Positions 40,288-53,600 of a stretch of DNA of 64,000 nucleotides are shown piece by piece (the first letter of the stretch is position 1; each line of letters starts with the position of its first letter). The stretch lies in the NCBI RefSeq assembly GCF_049243985.1, contig NC_135381.1:14371345-14435344 (forward strand). Direction: 5' to 3'. Source of the DNA: Paroedura picta. Taxonomy: Eukaryota; Chordata; Lepidosauria; Squamata; Gekkonidae. The notes under the pieces are model-generated. The model saw only the letters and a list, made by a program, of their open reading frames with translations, made no database searches and was not told the origin of the DNA. The position numbers and the translations under genes were made by a program.

Positions 40288-40492
40288 GGATGCCAGTCTC
40301 CAAGTCTCCCCTGGAATTATAGCTCATCCCCAGACTAAAGAGATCAGTTGCCCAGGAGAAAATGGCTGCTTTGGAGGGTGAGTGTCATAGCATTATATTC
40401 CTCTGAGGTCCCTCCTCACCCCAAACCCCGCCCACTCCCAGGCTCCACCCCCAAAATCTCCAGGTATTTCCCAAGCCAGAACTGGCAATGCT
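40288..40492 (+). mobile_element. GGGTTGCCA-TIR DNA element
   Basis: GGATGCCAGTCTCCAAGTCT, AGATCAGTTGCCCAGGAG and CAAGCCAGAACTGGCAATGC. Confidence 0.75.
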
Positions 40493-40601
40493 ATTTCCCT
40501 CTGTAATGTAGAGGCTCAGTGGAGTATTGGGGTTATTCCATGACTCTCCATTAGGCTTAATCTTGTGTGAGATCCTATATGAATGAAATTAGAGTGTTCT
40601 C

Positions 40602-40824
40602 TGGCAGGGGCCCATGGGAATTGTAGTCCATGAACATCTGGAGGGCTGCAGTTTGACTCCCCCTGGCATAGACTATAGCAGGGGTAGTCAAACTGCCGCC
40701 CTCCAGATGTCCATGGACTACAATTCCCAGGAGCCCTTGCCAGCATTCGCCAGCGAATGCTGGCAAGGGCTCCTGGGAATTGTAGTCCATGGACATCTGG
40801 AGGGCCGCAGTTTGACTACCCCTG
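40602..40824. mobile_element. Foldback MITE half copy (40602-40664) beside a full copy (40679-40824)
   Basis: The half copy is a right arm ending CCCCCTG. The full copy has exact GACTATAG duplications and a GCATTCGCCAGCGAATGC centre. Confidence 0.92.
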
Positions 40825-41460
40825 GACTATAGCCATATTGTGGACAACGGAAGGATGCCGAAAAGTTACAAAACGACAGGTCTGTTAACTTGCCCTCAAA
40901 ACCACCTGAAAAAGCCTCTTCCAACCATCTCTTGAAAAGGCAAAATAGGGACAAGGAACACTGGGAAGAGACAGACGAGAAAATAGGGTTTGCTACATGG
41001 AGCATGCGTGGAAAACAAGGCTAGGCAAGGGGCAGAATGCCAAAGGGGCACCCCCCCTCCCTTCCATCCCCACCACAGCATTGACATGTAAGGACCATTC
41101 TGAGGTTCTCCTCGAGGGGCTGGTCTGACATCTCCTCCCCAAACTTCACTTCGCATGTACAAGGCACTCGTAATATATTCTGCTATATGCCAGCGCCTCT
41201 CCCAGGAAACATGTCGGTACATAGATAGCTGTTCCGTGTTATTATCTTGAGCCATCTTACATTTCTGGAGTTGTAGGCTTGGGTCCAAAGGCCCAACCAA
41301 CCAGCAATCATCCAGGCCCTTGGGGGATGAAAGGAAGCCCTTCGACTCCACACCTGCTGGTCTCACTCATTGACGCCACCTTAACACTGGAGGCCAAAAT
41401 GAAGGATTGAAATCAAACGGCCAAAATGTTTGCATGAACACCAGCCCACGATGAAGCGAA

Positions 41461-44400
41461 ATATTGTTTATTGGAAGGAGGGTGGGGGTGGTAATCCAAA
41501 ATATCGTGCAGAGGTCTGGAGCAAGGGTATAACAAAAGGAAAAAAAAAATCACCTGTCCGAATTTAAGTCGTAGAACCAGCTCATGGAAGCTTAAAGACG
41601 CTGGCCTGCAGGGGCTTTGCCGGATAAGGTAGGAGAATCAAGATCCAAGAGCACTAGCTCTGAGCAGGAAGGGTGCAGCAGAGATTCTGTTCCAGAGTTA
41701 CCGAACAGAATATTTTAAAAGTATTTGTGGGAGCTGATACACTTAACAGAAAACTTTTTCCGTGTTTTAAGTGCAAGCCTAACAGCTCAAAAATTCCATG
41801 ATCTGAACACTTCAGTTCTCCGCTCGCCTTCCCTACAAGGGTAGCCCACCCATCTAAGTCTCCAGAATCCCCAAACTGTGTTGGTAAACAGAACTCGGAA
41901 CAAGCTGGATTAAGGGTAGATCTTGTCCTCTCAAGCATCACAGACATTTGATTACTTATTACTGTCCCATTCTAATATGTGTGAGGAATGCCAATTACAG
42001 ATGTTCATCAGGAAGCCGGATGAATTTCATGCTTTGCATGCTACAGGTTCAATCACTGGCATCTCCAATTTATTAGTTTTTAAAGTCCCACTGTCCACTA
42101 GGCAGCTCAGGAATATGTGCACAATTCTCCCTTTTCATCTGCTTGAGTAGCTGATCTGGCACCTGTGGGAGCAAGATTATGCTGACCGGTTAGGGTTCAC
42201 CCAGTGAGTTAAATGGCAAGCGGAGGTTTGGTCCTTGCTTACCCCAAATCCCTGCATGTGCCTTCTAGTCCCCATGATTACATCATGAGTGTATTTAAAT
42301 ATTAGACCACTGAAGACGACCCCAGGAGGGGTTGAACGGTGTTTGGCTTTCTGGCTTCTTGCTTTTTATCCATGGGTCAGAATGTTTTGATTTTGTGCAA
42401 TAGGGCGTGATATATGTTGATTTTTTAAAGTTTTATATGTGCAGATGTATTGAAATATATATTTGTATTTTAATATTTTATATTCTGTAGCTGTTCAACC
42501 TTTCCTTTTCTCCAACCCCCTACAGCACACTGGTTCTGAGGGTGGTGCTGGGAAAGGCCCTTGATGAGGAAGAGCTGCTACCAGTGGTTAGGAGTGTGGA
42601 CTTCTAATCTGGCGAGCCGGGTTTGGTTCCCCACTGCTCCCCACATGGAGCCAGCTGGGTGACCTTGGGTTCACTCAGCACTGATAGTTCTGACCGAGGG
42701 CTTTCTCAGCCTCGCCTACCTAACAGGGTGCTTGTTGTGTGGAGAGGAAAGGGAAGGTGACTGTAAGCCACTTGGAGACTCCTTCTGGTAGAGGAACATA
42801 TAAGAACCAACTCTTCTTCTTCAGAGCTGACAATATTGGGCAAAATAAATCAATAGCTGAACAAAGGTTTTATGGGTTCGTAAGATAATGGTGCATGCTA
42901 GGGCCATGCACCATTATTTTCAGAGAGCAGACCCTTCCAAAAATACATCACACCTGATTTTGCTACCCTCGATAGGTGAACTGAAGCTTGGCCTAGGGGA
43001 AAAAGGATGCTTTGCATGTCCCAGTCAAATAGATGCTGGTAGATAAGCTGGGGAAGGCCCATGGGGAGCTACTGCCTGTCAAAGCAGATTGGCCAGACCA
43101 CCGGTCTGACTTGGTATAAAGCGGCTGCATCTGTATGAGCCATGCTGGGAGATCTGTAAGCAATTAAGATGTGCAAACTGAACTATTGGCGGAGGAAAAA
43201 GCAGCAGGGGGTTTGGGGAAAAGAAATTTGCAGCCAAAGAACCACCATGGAAAGAAATGTGGTTACAAGGCAGGCTTGGGAAAGACGACTGGAATTGATT
43301 GCCAAGCCTTCAAAAACAAAAGGTTTCTGGGTGGCTTTGGATAAACTCAGACAGCCCCAGCAGAACCCTCCCTGGGACTCATTCCACACTTCCTTGGGGA
43401 CGGCACAGTCTTGTGCACATCGGCAGTGTCTGTTCGAGGCAGCTCCAGTGGTGAATGCTCTCTCTCCACTAACAGACCCTCCTCTCCTCTTCCCACACCC
43501 ACAGCTCTTCCCTTGTTTATTAGTCATACCCGCTCCCCAAGGACACACAGTGTCAGAGATTACCCCCCCTGCTACAGCCACCCTGTAACTGAATATTATA
43601 ACCGATTTTGCATACAGAACTAAGAGCAGAGAACTAAGCAAGCAAGACTACACTGGTGAGGAGGCCCGAGAAGTGGGAATGACTTTCATTGCTGAAATTC
43701 TCTGAAGGACAGGTTGTTTAGAAGACAGGCTTGCTTAAAAGACTGGGTAAACAGCAAAAGACTGATTTGAAGGTATTTACATATTGTGAGTTGGACTCGC
43801 TACTTCATTTTTAATTCCTTTTTTTAATTGTTGCTTTCATATTAAACAAATTTCCAAAACCATGGGGTGGGGAGAGAAGCACAGATTGAAGATTCTAGCA
43901 CATGACCACAAGCTACGTTCAACCCCTTGGGGCTCATGCATCATTCATCTCCATCTATATGTTGCTGTTGTTTTAAAAGAACAGGATCCCCCAAAACCGT
44001 GAAACGTATATCTTTAGACAGCAATACTCTCCAGGCATCACAGCAAACTGCTTTCTAATTGAGGAGTTGCAATAGGTGGGAACAGGCCAGTTATGGTACG
44101 ATCCAGCAACGTGGCTTCTTCCTTCTCTTTCACGGGGCTGTGCCATAGTAATCCTGATCAGCGGAAAAGGAGGCAGCTCAGATATCTTGCACAGAACAAT
44201 GAAAGCTTTCACTACTCTGGTTAAAAGAAATTACTCTGTATGACGAAGGTAGCTGAAATGTTTGATCCAACAGGTAAAATTCCTTGAATGCCAGCAAGAC
44301 ACTGCAAAAGTGAAATACTGCAGGATTAGATCAAAGCTAGACAAGGCCTCAGCTACAAAACGTAACCGGAGAACCACTAGGAATAATATTAAGTTTGGGG

Positions 44401-44586
44401 ACAATTCTGGCGGTATTTCGGGTATAGCATGAGCCGTTCAGCGATGGCATGAGCAGTATCAATTTTCTCTTAGGCCCAGGGTCTACCAGGTACAAAATTA
44501 AAGTCCAAAGTCCAGTCTGAGTGGGAACTCCATTCTGGTGGTACTCGGGAGTTGTGCCGATATGACAGCTTCTTGCCACAGGAGTA
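41461..44586 (-). other. SF3A1 3' UTR and downstream flank (end not fixed)
   Basis: Minus-strand AATAAA signals occur at 43521-43516, 42073-42068 and 41473-41468, the last followed by GGGCTGGTGTTC. Which one is used cannot be told by eye. If the last, the UTR would include a Sauria SINE (42572-42826) and a tRNA-SINE tail (about 43010-43140). Confidence 0.4.
42572..42826 (+). mobile_element. Sauria SINE
   Basis: CCAGTGGTTAGGAGTGTGG, GCGAGCCGGGTTTGGTTCC and the CTCTTCTTCTTC tail. It lies antisense to SF3A1. Confidence 0.9.
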
Positions 44587-44688
44587 CTACTTCTTTCGGC
44601 CTCCTCTTTCTTTGAGTGCTAAATGAATCACTGATCCGCTTGTCATGTTGTAGTAAGCCAGAGAATTGGAGTCTTTGATGAAAATGCC
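44587..44688 (-). CDS. SF3A1: SF3A1 exon 16 (C-terminus, stop)
   Basis: GIFIKDSNSLAYYNMTSGSV then IHLALKERGGRKK and TAG at 44589-44587. Confidence 0.98.
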   Translation of the reverse strand, partial: GIFIKDSNSLAYYNMTSGSVIHLALKERGGRKK

Positions 44689-47600
44689 CTGCAAGAAACA
44701 ACAAGAGGGTCATGACAGTGCCCTAAACGTAACTTAGCAAGGGGCAGACAAGGAAGAACCCACTACTTCACACAAACCCTTTAGGTGAAAAATTGGCCTT
44801 CTTCTGTCATATCCAGGCAGAAGGTGAAAGGGGGAATTTTAATGCCATTTTAAACAAGCCACTGAAGATGGTTCCATGTGCATGTAATCTATATACATAA
44901 AGAGTGATTCACACTACTGCCAGGGTATGGAACATTCAAAAGGCTCCAGAGAAAGCCCCGCCTGCCAGGGTCCTTTCAAAAATTCGGCACACTGGGAGAA
45001 CTCACCCACCCTCCGCAGGATGCAGAGAGAAAGTTCTCTGCACCCTGCAGGGGCAGTGCTGGGGCCAAGGAGCTGGGCAGCACCCCTCCCAATGAGGAGA
45101 GGGACTGCCAAGCTCCTTAAGACCCCCACAGGGTGCAGAGAGAAGCCTCTCTGTGTCCTGTGGGGGCAGTGCTGGAGCCAGGCCTCTCCCAATGGGGAGA
45201 GCCGCTGACCAGCTCTAAAGATCCCCATCAGGCACAAAGGGAAAGCTCTCTGCACCCTGCAGGGGCAGCGCTGGGACTGCCTGGCTCCAGCCCCCACTGG
45301 AGCAGGAGCAGCGCCGGCTCTAGGGTGCTGGGCAACACCATTCCCAATGGGGAGAGGCGCTGCCCAGCTCCTTAAGGCCCCACCCCCTCAGAGCGAAGAA
45401 AGAAGCCTCTCTGCTCCTGCCCAACCCCTTACCTAGCGCCCGATGTATTCCTAGATGCACCGGGCTTCATTTCAAGTGGTTAAATAATGGAAGAACACAT
45501 CCAGGGGAGTTCTGGGACCATTAGTCAAGTGCACTCTAATGTTTACACCAGGCTTTCTCAACCAGGGCTTCATGAAACCCTGGGGTTTCTTGATGGCCTT
45601 GGAAGGGTTTTGCAATGTTATACATTTATCGGGTGATATGATCATATGGAGTAATGTCGACCTTCCCCCCCCCTCCCAAAGTGGCCAATGATGAGCCTGG
45701 AAGGGGTGGGGAGGGGAGGGGCCCCAGATGGGCGTGTCCACAGCTCTGCTTCCCAACCATATTCTGCACGATTGCACCTCTTCTGGGGTTTCTCGAAGCC
45801 TGAAGGATGTGTCAGGGGTTTCTTAATGATTAAAAAAAAGTCAAGAAAGGCTAGTTTACACAAACACATGAAATTCACCTCCCGGTAGCATAGCAGCACT
45901 GACCAAACACTCACCTCATACTGAAGCTTCTGTTTCCCAGCAGGCATTCCAGTCGCCTCGTGAATCTTCACCTTTATAACAGAAACCTGGAAACCAGAGA
46001 AATGCACTCCTCTTCAGCACACAGTGCACTGGACATACGACAGAAGGCAGCATACGCTAGCCGTACTTAGTATGGTACCATAAAACATTAAAAGGTGGAG
46101 GCTTTTATCAGCGGCCTGGCAGCAAGGACCGCTGAGGACTAATGCAAGGACTTCCATTCTGCTTCTGTTACAGCACAGGAATCGTTCAGCTCAGAGTGTA
46201 AATGGATTATTCCAGTAATGCTACAACACTGAGGGTCCAGCAAACCATCCCAAATACCCTGGCACTCCACTGGAATGCAATTTAGGGTAGGAAACCAGAC
46301 CCACTAGCTACACCTGAAACAGATGTGTGATTGAGGGTTTTTGATGTGGAACATCAACTGGAGTGCTCCCTCATACGGAAACGTAGATGGATGTGACATC
46401 TGTTATCCCATCTGAGGAAGCACATCAGTAGATGGCCCGCAGCTACAGTGCTGGTGGTGCAAGAGCACTGAGGCCTAGCACTGAGGTGCGTTCGTTGCTC
46501 TGGTGCCACTGCCCCTGCCAGTATTCCAAGGCTGCTTCAACCATCCGAGGAGTGGGAGCAGCCTTGGAAGACATGCAGGCCCGCTTGAGGAGATAAGCCA
46601 TACAACCTGTCGATTTCGTACACAAGGTGCAAACTAACATCTTCATAACACTACGCCTGTGCGCACATCCTCCAGGTAAAGAAGCCTTTGCAGGCAAATA
46701 GTGCCTGCTTTATTACGGCTGCTCAAGATGGGAGTCTGTGCAACAGCCAATATAGCTGGTCTCCAGATACCTGTCAGAGGGTGAGATGCGCACCTGAGAA
46801 TACAGAACTTGCCCATCCCTTATTTAAGGAAAGCCCTGGGCCACGTACCTGGTCAGAGAGCGGGAGGGTGAACACGAGCACCTGGCCATTCAGCTTCCAT
46901 TCAGTCTTGTCCTGCATGTTGGGAACCTGGACTTTGACTGTGACTGGACCCTAATGGGATAAAGGCAATAGTGCTGTCAGACAAAGTTCAGAGAAGGCAC
47001 CAGAGGAAAAAAGAAAAGAGAATGATAAAGTGCTGTAATAGCCCCAAGCTTCTTCATGGAGGAGCAGTATTGACTTAGCTCATTCAAATACATTCTCCTA
47101 CAAATTCGTAACTGCTCTGCCCTTTGTTATGATACCAGGCTGAAAAGCTCTTTGCTGGGGGGGGGGGGATGTATAAATCAAAGAAAAAGTGGCTGGATTT
47201 ATCAAAGCCGCCACTGAAGCTACTAACTGAGTACTAAAAGAACTATGTTAATCAATCTTGCACAATTGCTATATTTTGCTTTTTACGACCGAATTACTGA
47301 AAGATCTGTCGACTGCATAACAAAGCTGTCTCTCTGTCACAGAAGGGACACAGGAAGAGGTGGGCCCCAACATGTTACGCTGGAAACAGATACATGTTTT
47401 TACAGTCTGCCAGCCCAGTCTGCTTCCCCCTGCATCTCCCAGACAGTATTGTAACGAAAAAGCAGTATGTTCAAATGGAAAATAAAGCATATAAAATGTT
47501 GACCTGAACCTGGATGGATAGGGTTCCCCAACTCAGCCCCCATGGGACCAAAAAGGCACCATGGAAGATCTTCCTGTGGACTAACATAAAGGCAGTGTTA

Positions 47601-50600
47601 CTGCTTTGAGTTCTTAGTGGCACACCTTGTTTCTGCGTAGAAACTCCTCCTCTGGCATGAGGCTGTCTTCAGACTTCAGCTTCTTAGAGGATGGCTCATC
47701 GTCCATGGGTGGGGGCGGGTGAACAGGAGGCATCGGTGACGGGGCAGCAACCGGCGCAACAGGAGGGGCAGGAACAAATGCTGAAGTAACGGAGAACGGA
47801 TTAATTTGCACAAAATCATTAGCAGCCTTTTGGGGGAGGACTAACCGGAACAACCCAAAGCAACAGTGTCAAATGTAGAAATTTCCAGAGAGCATGCTAT
47901 CTACATTTCCCGGAGATCAGATAGGAAAGAAAGCTTCCCAAATACCAGCCAAGAGCATATCAGTTCAGCACTCACTTTAAGAAATGCTAGAACTGTGCAT
48001 AAGGCAGAGAGTTCCCTTTGTTATAAGAGCTGCGTGCCTCCTACCTGCACTAACGGATGCTTGCATGTGTGAACCAAGTAGCAGAAGACTTAGACTAAAG
48101 AATGCAGAGTAGGCAAATCAATGTAGCAACAGTGGACAGAATACAGGATCTGAACTGGGGAGACCTGGCAAAATATCTGATTCTCTCTTTATCCAGCCTA
48201 AGCTGTTGCAAGAAATAAGATGACTTCATATATATGGTGTCACAGTCATCCTTTTATATCTGGCCCTTCTCTAAGAGCTCAGTGCAGAAGTAACAGCCTT
48301 AAAGGGGTTATCTTCTCCCAAAGATAAACAGCAGGAAGCACATGTAATTACTACAGAGGAACTCCAGATATTGCTATAGAGGAAGAATAAGGAACCTGGC
48401 TAGGCCACAGAGAAACAAAGCTCTCTTTTATGAACGTACATTTGACACTCCTGCCCTTAAGAAAACAAAGACAGACACAAGAAAGGAAAGCCATCAGTGG
48501 TAACTCCAAGGCAAAAAGGAATTGACCTACAAACATAGGAAAGCTGCAAGTTATCTCAGAGCCAAGCATTGCATCCACAGTGTATGGAATTTCACACTCA
48601 TGGTCAGACTTCAAATTGACAATAGCCAGTTTGGTGTAGTGGTTAGGAATGTGGACTTCTAATCTGGTATGCCAGGTTCGATTCTGCACTCCCCCACATG
48701 CAACCAGCTGGGTGACCTTGGGCTTGCCACAGCACTGATAAAACTGTTCTGACCAAGCAGTGATATCAGGGCTCTCTCAGCCTCACCCACCTCACAGGGT
48801 GTCTGTTGCGGGGAGAGGAAAGGGAAGGCGACTGTAAGCCGCTTTGAGACTCCTTCGGATAGAGAAAAGCGGCATATAAGAACCAACTCTTCTTCTTCTT
48901 CAAGGAAGGAGCAATAGGAAGCTGCTTTGTAGCAACCATGTGAAGGTTATGCATGTAAAAACATTAATGTGTCTCAGTCCTAGTTCTGCCTTCCATAACA
49001 AAGTAGGCTAAAGTGGACTCCAAGGCTTCCATCATTAGGGGCACTCTTAGGAAGAGAGAATGCTATTCACACAATTTCTATACGCATCTGTCCGGTTTCT
49101 AGTGATCACATTAAGGGGCAATTTCAGAAATGATATGACAGCAAATGTATGCAGCCAATCCTGATTTTCATGGACAGGCACGTGTGGGTCTCATTCACAC
49201 ATTATGCTTTTAAATCATAGAGTTGGAAGGGGCCATACAGGCATTCTCGTCCAACCCAATGCAGGATCAGCCTAAATACACACTTTAAACACACCTGGTA
49301 TGCAACCACCATTATTCTCGGTATCTTGGGACTTCAAATGCTTGGTTCAGAGACTGTACAATATTAAAGTATCAACACTCAACTCCGCTGTCAGTTTTTT
49401 GGCTTGGAATTACTGGGTTTTAGTGCTGGGGGAAAAAAGGCATTAGAATAGTTTTGGACAAGAGCACCACCATGTGACAGCCAGTGGCCTGAGCCAGCAC
49501 AGTAGTAACTTTGAACTAATCATCTGAAACTTGGCGGACAGATGGATTTGTACACACAAAGCAGTCAGACCTCACTGGCTAGATAAGCTGGGCTTACAGC
49601 TGTGTGTCAGTCGCTGTGGTGCAATGCAGCTGAAAAGCGTACCAACAGATTTAGCACTTGGCAAGGGTGCGTCCTGTATTCCTGCCTCGGTTTCTCTAGC
49701 AACAAGGACAGTACCTGGAGCACCCAAGCTAGCATGCAGCCACAAAACCTTTCAAGAGCAGTGACACTCGGGCCAAGAAGTCTACAAGAACAAAACTACT
49801 GACACACAGACGCACACCACAGCCAGGATCCCCTTTGTACCACTCTGGACAGACAAGAGAAGTGAAGGCATGCAAATTAGCTTGGCTTGAAGGTTAGTGA
49901 TTAGCTGAATTACCTCTGAGGTCACAATGACACTTAAGCAGTTACCTGGACTGTTGACTGGTCCCTGTCTGTATCCTATATTGTAACAATTAGATACAAT
50001 AGTTAGTCAATGGCTTCACTCAGCTGCAACCTATGATGTTTACAGAAGGCCTATTTAGATCTCAGGTTTAAATTGAAACTATAAGGAACAATCTTACGTT
50101 ATCATCTGGGCCCCGCATACCACTACAGGGCATGCTGTAACTCAGCATAACCTCGATTTGAGCACAAAGCATGTCTAACCCCCAAATGCCTGTACATACT
50201 TAAAAGCAACTCCGGAGCGTACACTTCTGGGTTTTAATTTTGTAGCACAGTCTGTAACACATACAAGTCTTAACGAGGCTTTCAATGCTGGGAAAGCATC
50301 CCAGAGAAGTAATAAACAATGCCGGCTATACTCTTCTGGTTCATTTGGAATGTTAAGTTTCTAGAGTACTCAACGAGGCACAGGTAATTTGGAAGTACTA
50401 TAAATCACCCCCGTCTTCGTCTCTTTTGCACAACTGCAAAACACTGCTGAGGGGAAACATGGCACTGAGCAAAAGAAGAAACTTTGCATCAAGCACCTGT
50501 GGAACAGGAGTTATGTGAAGAAGAGGGTCATGGAGGCTAAAGAGTGAGTTACCAGGGGGTTTGACCCTCCATGAATATAGGAGATGGCGGAGGGGGACGG

Positions 50601-53600
50601 GGACTGAAGGGACAAACCAGAACTGGATGCTCACCGGGGTGGAGAGGAGTGAACTGAATTGGAATGAAGATGAACTGTTCTGTCTCTGCTCACTGTATAG
50701 TCCCTCCTCTTCAGACATTTTTTTTTTGGGGGGGGGAGGCCATCTATATCAATTATATTGCCAGGACAAACTTCATAGTTGAGCAAGCTACAGGTTGTTG
50801 CTGCTTTTTAAAAAGGGGCAGCCTGATCCATCAGATATCGCAGCAGTAGAACCAACCATCAGGACAGCCACGCAGCTACGCAGTTACCAGTTTGACATTT
50901 AAACCACCCTGAGGACCCTATTTGGATGGAAAGGCAGCATGGAAATGTTCAAAATAAAGTAATTTGTTCAGCAAATAATTATGGCTAAACAATTAATCAC
51001 AGGGGACTTTCAGGGCTTGATTTTGTTTCTGAAGTAGCCAAAAACAGCCCTCATGAAAGTTGCAAGCTTGAAAACTGGTGTGATAACATGGTATCTCTTA
51101 GCGCGGCACAGAGTCGGGTGCTGAATGTGCCACTGCAAATGAATCCTGAGCAACCAATGGCACTCAGCAGCCCCCCAGGCTTTGCTGCAAGTGAGCAAGA
51201 ACTTCCCAGTTAGAAAATGCTAAACTCTCTAGCCTTGTTCACAAGTTACAGTGAATGCACGTACAATCCGTGTCCAGTGAACACTTGATTGTTCTTTGTA
51301 TGCGCCTTCACACATTACAGTCAATGCATATACAGCTGAATGTGCTATGCAAACTCCGCACTTATCTAGGTTCCATTTGCGAAGTGAGTGCACGTTGGCT
51401 CTTTCATACAAACAGATGTACACGCGACAGGCAGGATGTATGTGCACTTGCTGTAATGTGGAAATAAGGCTACTATTAAAGAAAGAGAGATTTTCTGCAC
51501 TTACCTGTTGGCACAATCATGGGAGGAGGACGTGGTGCCATAATGGGTGGTGCAGAAGGTGGCATTGGAACGACGTTGATGCGAGGGGCATGTATTATCG
51601 GTGGCATGGGAGCAGCAATGACAGAGCCCGGTGGCAAACGGACCACTGAAGTCATTGGAGGACGAGGCATGACGGGAACAGCACTAACGACAGTTGTTCG
51701 GACAGGAGGTGGCATCTAGAAGACATAATATTTAGGTTGCAAAAGAACCCGAACACTTTTTTTAGAGGGGAAAAAGGAGCAGAAGAGCTATGTAAGTAAA
51801 CAGCATACTGAAGGCGGACGGGGGACTGATGCAATTGGGGGAGCACTTGTTGGCATGTTGGGAGCTGACGAGAGGGGTGGAGGCTGGGGCATCTCATTGG
51901 GTTTGCTTGGACCAATCTTCTCCTTGCTGTCATCTTCAGGCACCAGCCCCTTGGCCTTGTGGATAGCTTCAATCTGCTCTTGCAGAGTAATGTTGGCTTG
52001 AGCAGCCTGCTGAGTCCGGGCCATGCTGCCAGAGTGGCCATCCCAGGTCACCTAGAGAAAGAAAATGGGGCAATGTGAAACCCGATGCACAAAGGCCAAT
52101 AACAACAAGCCTGGGGAGGAACTTCGACTCTTTCTCATCCCAGCAGCACTGAAAAGAAGCAACCCAGCGTTTGCTGCACCTTTTCTTCTGGCTTCTGGAT
52201 CTCCTCTTCCCCAATCTTCTTCCCAATAGCAGTCTCTTCCACGCCAAAAATATCAGTACGGCGCTCAGCCAACTGTTTCAGGCTGCTTTCGATATCCAAA
52301 CCTAGACACAGAAGGGGAAAAAAATGATGACAAGGTTTTATTTTACAAAACACAGCCTCATCTAAATGCTCTAAGCCAGGGGTAGTCAAACTGCGGCCCT
52401 CCAGATGTCCATGGACTACAATTCCCAGAAGCCCCTGCCAGCATTTGCTGGCAGGGGCTTCTGGGAATTGCAGTCCATGGACATCTGGAGGGCCGCAGTT
52501 TGACTACCCCTGCTCTAAGCCAAGGATTCTCAACGAGGGGTCCACAGCCTTTCCTCTCCTGCCTTAATGGACTCTGCCACAAGCTATGGAAGCAGCCAGT
52601 TCCACTGCTCCCCCCAAGCATGGGTTCTCTTATGGGTTCTGCACCTGGGAGGGGACAGAGCCTGCACACACCTCCTCCTTTCTTAAACCACCTCCTGTCT
52701 CTTCTGCCCTCAGTCCTCCTTGACCCTGTCTTTTAACATGGGTGGTGATGTCACTTTCGATGACATATCAATTCCGAGGGGGTAGCAGGGAGGCGTCACC
52801 AGCTGACCACTTCTGGGGCTCCTCGAAACCTGAAAAATCATTTCAGGGGCTCCGCCATGGTCAAAAGGTCGCAAAAGGCTGATCTAAGCTATCAGTAACT
52901 ACTGCTACACAATAACCAGAACAAACCTACGGAAAAGGTTTTAAAAGGTACTCCCCCCCCCCCAATCCTCTATATTCTGCTTTAAAGATTCAGTATAACT
53001 TGAACGTGGGCAGATTTTACTTACTTTACTTACACCCACTTCTTACATTTGGCCCCCAATGAACTCTCATCCAGGAACCTCACAGGGACAGATCTAGTGA
53101 TCTTCAGCAGCAGAGTGTCATGTGCCTTCAGAACATTTTCTGGGTTATCGGAAGTATTGGGTTGTCTCTGCAATTTAACTTAACACCTGCTCTGAAACTG
53201 CTCTTTGAGAATAGATGAACTCTTAAATGCCAATTGGTAACTTTCCGATTTAAGTTCAGAGTTAATCTAGCGTAATTATTTGCCCTATGCTAAACATTTT
53301 TACAGCTAAGGACACAAACAAGATGGCATTTTTAAAGGACCTGAGGCACCTGACCATCCACTCTCCTTTGAAGCTTGTAGGAAGCAAGTAACTGGATAAA
53401 AGCTGGAAGAACACAGCCAGGAACGGCACATGACTGACCTGGGGCATAAACTTCATCATCACTCTGCTTCTCCCGGAGAGAGCGATCTCTTTGCTCCAGC
53501 CAGCGAGGATCCAAAAGCCCAATGCGCATGTGTTCTTGCATTTTGCTGGCAGGAATCTTCTCTCCGGTGATGGGGGAAACCAGATACTCATCTGGGGCTG

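Larger units (their letters stand above)
33131..41460. other. Intergenic region between EMID1 and SF3A1
   Basis: No gene was recognised. The stretch holds foldback MITEs, a retroelement 3' end (33.9 kb), a hAT copy split by a SINE (34.4-34.9 kb), a TIR element (35.5 kb), tRNA-SINE pieces (35.95-36.48 kb), (ATCT)n (37.7 kb), a LINE/LTR/MITE nest (37.9-39.0 kb), a Sauria SINE (39.05 kb) and a TIR element (40.3 kb). In 34.9-35.5, 36.5-37.7, 39.3-40.28 and 40.83-41.46 kb I see nothing assignable. Confidence 0.6.

Noticed and set aside
33131-41460. TBC1D10A or another gene between EMID1 and SF3A1
   Set aside because: No TBC-domain or other conserved peptide was recognisable; the stretch is mostly repeats.
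43169-43588. 139-codon plus-strand frame antisense to the SF3A1 3' flank
   Set aside because: No recognisable family, and an opposite frame of 152 codons overlaps it. Likely chance.
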